52,430 nucleotides of DNA from an uncultured bacterium (lineage in GTDB: Bacteria > Bacteroidota > Bacteroidia > Bacteroidales > Bacteroidaceae), in the NCBI GenBank assembly GCA_946188155.1, contig CAMHUC010000019.1, positions 1-52,430 of the forward strand. Reading direction: 5' to 3'. The notes beneath the pieces are model-generated. The model ran no database searches, was not told the DNA's origin, and saw only the letters and a program-made list of their open reading frames with translations. Below, in pieces: positions 50,008 to 52,430 of this stretch (position 1 is the first letter of the stretch; the number at the start of each line of letters is the position of its first letter). The position numbers were made by a program, and so were the translations under genes.

Positions 50008-52430
50008 ATGAAAAGAAAGATTTTCAGTAAACTGCTTATGGGAGCATTCCTGATTGCTTCTGTAAGTATGTTCGTGTCTTGTAAGGATTACGACGACGAC
50101 ATTCAGAAGAATGCTCAGGACATCGCCGCTTTGAAGGCTGCGCTGGGTACTGACATCAATGCCGCTAAGTCTGAACTTACTGCACAGTTGACTGCTGCCA
50201 AGTCTGAGTTGCAGAATGCTATCGACAAGGCTGTAGCTGCTAAGGCTAACCAGAGCGATCTGGACAAGACCAATGCTGAGCTCGAGGCTCTGAAGAAGGA
50301 AGTTACCGAACTTGCTGGTAAGATTTCTGCTCTGGAGACACAGCTCGCTGCTCTTGAGGGTATTCAGGGTGACCTGGCTAAGTTGAGCGACACTCTCGCT
50401 GGCAAGGCTGACGCCGAGAAACTCTCTGAGCTCGAAGGTAAGCTGGCTGCCATCACTGGTGATATGAAGGATTTCATCACCAAGGAGGATGCTGAGGCTA
50501 TCGCAGCAGCAGCAGTTGCTACTCTCGACAACCAGCTCAAGACTTTTGAGGCTTATGAGGCTCGCATTAAAGATCTTGAGGGCAAGGTTTTGGACAATGC
50601 CGAGGTTGAAGCTCTTGCCAAGGAGGTCGCTGACCTGAAAGAGAAGCTCTCTAAGATTGACGTTGACGAGGCTGTTAAGAAGCTCGATGAGAAAGTTGAC
50701 GCTGCTATCGAGGAGCTCCAGAAGAAGTTCCAGCCGATGAGCGATGAGATCACTAAGGTGAACGATTCTCTCGACGCTATCAAGCTCTTCGTTTTGAAGA
50801 AGCTCACAAGTGTTGTTCTGAAGCCCAACTTCTATTGGGAGGGTCTCGAGGCTATCGAGTTGCCTTGGTTGAAGACTTCTCAGCTTGAGCCTGTTAAGAA
50901 CTATCAGTTCTCTTATGCTGTGACCGATCCTACAGGTACTATCCTTGGCGACCAGGTTGTCGAGGTAACTGTTGACGAGGTTATGGCTGTTAAGCTGAAG
51001 GATAAGAAGGGTAACTATACTCATGTTATTCTTGAGAGTAATGATGGTACTGAAAAGACTTCTACTGCTTCTGCTCTTATTTCTACAGGTCTGTGGCCTA
51101 TCAAGAAGCTTGGTGATACAGGCGCTCGTGTTTCATGGACTACTGATCAGGAGGCTTCTCTGAGACAGATGGATTTCTATAACGCTGCAAATCAGACTGT
51201 TGCTGATTGGTCTGCACAGCCTGCACCTGTAACTATTAAGATGCCTGCTATTGCAAACTATCACATCAATCCTTCTATTGCTGACATCGAGGGTGCTGCT
51301 ATTTCGTTCTACGAGAACGATGCACCTGTCTACACTCGTGGTGGTACAGGTAAGATTGCCGCTACTCCCGTTTCTGGCACTTATACTAAGGATGGTGAAG
51401 GCAGCAAGTGGAAGACTAATATTCTGAATAATGGTATCCTTTCTGTTCCGTTCACAGTAGACAACGATGTTGTTTGGAATATGTTCTATAAGTGGGCATA
51501 TGATAATGATACTAAGGGTACATACTATAATGCTGATCCTTCAAACTGGTGGAACTGGTGGTCATGGTTTACGGTTAATCCTGATTGGGATGATGCTCAC
51601 ACAGATGATGTGAATGGTCATCAGGATGCTTATGGTACTAGCAATTATGGTGGCTATTGGGATGTTGCAAAGGGCGCATGGGTTATCAATCCTAACGCTG
51701 AAGCTCCACTGCCATTCCTGGCTGCAGAGATTGCCTCTAAGGACACTGTTGTTACTTCTGACTATGCAGTGATTGTTCCTGCTCGTATCAATATCGTTGC
51801 TCTGGCAGATAATGATCCTGATGTTGTTCTTGACGAAGGTTCATTCGTTGGTACACACAACTGGACCGATGTACAGTATAATAGAGCTGGCGGTTTCGTT
51901 CGTGAGAACCACCTCTATGAGTCTGTAGGTTATTCAAAGGATGCTACAATGGCTGCCAGCGAGTATGACAAGGACAGCTATGGTGCTATTCCTATGCCTG
52001 CTACTCACGGTGTTGCTTGGAATGGTGAGATCGACCTCAGCAAGTTCGTTGAGACTCACTACGACCTCATGAGCTATGCTCGTTATGGACAGTCTGTATC
52101 TGATCAGGTAATGACTCAGGATATGATGGATGCTCTTGGCCTCCACTATGAGTATACCGCTATTGATTATAAGAAGGGTAAGAATACCACCGGTGAGTCT
52201 GTTCACATCCACCAGAAGGTGGCTGGCGACAAGAAGTGTGCTATCTTCGTTCCTAACGAGGTTGACGCTGATGGTAATCCTCTGGCTACTCAGAACCGTA
52301 ACACTATCGACCGTGAGCCGCTGATCCGTGTTGACCTCGTAACTGAGGACGGCAAGATCGTTCGCTACGGTTATATCAAGCTGCGTATCCAGGATACTGA
52401 GGCTGAGAACTTGTTCGTAACTGTTGACTT
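50008..52430 (+). CDS. Large coiled-coil surface lipoprotein (3' end beyond window)
   Basis: 807 codons are open to the right edge. It begins MKRKIFSKLLMGAFLIASVS with lipobox FVSC (Cys25) and KDYDDDIQ, a common Bacteroidetes surface-lipoprotein start. Residues ~30-265 form a long heptad-rich coiled coil (ALKAALGTDINAAKSELTAQ, LEGKVLDNAEVEALAKEVAD). A non-helical region rich in Trp, Tyr and Asn follows (YYNADPSNWWNWWSWFTVNP). Codons favour GCT, GTT, ACT and TCT, unlike the GC-ending codons of nearby genes, which suggests strong expression. Probably a structural surface or S-layer-like protein; no enzyme motif seen. Confidence 0.8.
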   Translation, partial: MKRKIFSKLLMGAFLIASVSMFVSCKDYDDDIQKNAQDIAALKAALGTDINAAKSELTAQLTAAKSELQNAIDKAVAAKANQSDLDKTNAELEALKKEVTELAGKISALETQLAALEGIQGDLAKLSDTLAGKADAEKLSELEGKLAAITGDMKDFITKEDAEAIAAAAVATLDNQLKTFEAYEARIKDLEGKVLDNAEVEALAKEVADLKEKLSKIDVDEAVKKLDEKVDAAIEELQKKFQPMSDEITKVNDSLDAIKLFVLKKLTSVVLKPNFYWEGLEAIELPWLKTSQLEPVKNYQFSYAVTDPTGTILGDQVVEVTVDEVMAVKLKDKKGNYTHVILESNDGTEKTSTASALISTGLWPIKKLGDTGARVSWTTDQEASLRQMDFYNAANQTVADWSAQPAPVTIKMPAIANYHINPSIADIEGAAISFYENDAPVYTRGGTGKIAATPVSGTYTKDGEGSKWKTNILNNGILSVPFTVDNDVVWNMFYKWAYDNDTKGTYYNADPSNWWNWWSWFTVNPDWDDAHTDDVNGHQDAYGTSNYGGYWDVAKGAWVINPNAEAPLPFLAAEIASKDTVVTSDYAVIVPARINIVALADNDPDVVLDEGSFVGTHNWTDVQYNRAGGFVRENHLYESVGYSKDATMAASEYDKDSYGAIPMPATHGVAWNGEIDLSKFVETHYDLMSYARYGQSVSDQVMTQDMMDALGLHYEYTAIDYKKGKNTTGESVHIHQKVAGDKKCAIFVPNEVDADGNPLATQNRNTIDREPLIRVDLVTEDGKIVRYGYIKLRIQDTEAENLFVTVD

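Noticed and set aside
49987..51024. 345-residue open frame on the minus strand opposite the coiled-coil lipoprotein
   Set aside because: It is the antisense of a biased, repetitive coiled-coil sequence (Leu/Ser-rich), has no promoter, and the plus-strand lipoprotein is clearly real.

Overview
The window looks like a chromosomal segment of a fairly GC-rich Bacteroidales bacterium, most likely a Prevotellaceae member. Three things point that way. Promoters match the Bacteroidetes -7 element (TAnnTTTG) and usable Shine-Dalgarno sites are lacking. The gene sets are typical of the order: tig-clpP-clpX-recQ-guaB-ppiC-surA-lptA-like-mutL, and spoT-mltD-DUF5683-parB-parA with surE-lpxB divergent. Outer-membrane biology is Bacteroidetes-like, with a TonB receptor, SCKD-type lipoproteins and a pectinesterase. 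Species cannot be decided from the window.

Layout. 1-4190: two related lipoprotein genes, the first cut by the window edge, separated by an AAA-ATPase/PD-(D/E)XK gene, then a long palindromic repeat. 4194-9710: alaS, then on the minus strand a His-rich TonB receptor and a small His/Cys-rich membrane protein, probably a metal-uptake locus with a Fur/Zur-like box between them. 9836-12900: an accessory patch. It holds a 478-bp nested inverted-repeat element, a Panacea-domain fragment, an Abi_2 (HEPN) gene, a Panacea antitoxin gene broken by an in-frame TAG, and a candidate toxin gene that runs out of frame into a headless tatA. 13087-25000: an uncharacterised nucleotidyltransferase-like protein, a MerR regulator, pectinesterase, spoT, lytic transglycosylase, DUF5683, parB, parA, surE, lpxB, and a two-gene unit with a retropepsin-like protease. 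25046-41551: mlaF-mlaE, lptB, tig, clpP, clpX, recQ, guaB, two parvulin-type foldases, an LptA/OstA-like protein and mutL. 41647-49094: two identical tRNA-Val genes flanking paaK and an ACT-domain gene, then purB, an RsuA-family pseudouridine synthase with a Gly/Tyr/Gln/Arg-rich tail, and asnS. 49153-52430: two overlapping tiny membrane-protein genes, a degraded ORF and the start of a large coiled-coil surface lipoprotein.

Most of the window serves envelope biogenesis (LpxB, LptB, LptA-like, Mla, foldases, transglycosylase), protein quality control (trigger factor, ClpXP) and core information processing (AlaRS, AsnRS, MutL, RecQ, ParAB).

The most unusual signal is a family of six 28-nt palindromic units inside five otherwise ordinary genes (ppiC, lptA-like, mutL, purB, and asnS twice). 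They share a GTCCAGTA-like head, a 7-bp hairpin stem and a TANYT loop. The stem sequences differ between copies but nearly always stay complementary. In mutL, purB and asnS they are read in the same frame and give the peptide pattern xV(N/D)-GG-SSAVP. In two other genes they form part of the signal peptide in other frames. This resembles a family of ORF-invading palindromic elements. A second clear event is a decayed ISAs1-like element with perfect 29-bp ends and a 9-bp target duplication, inserted into the terminator hairpin after the ACT-domain gene.
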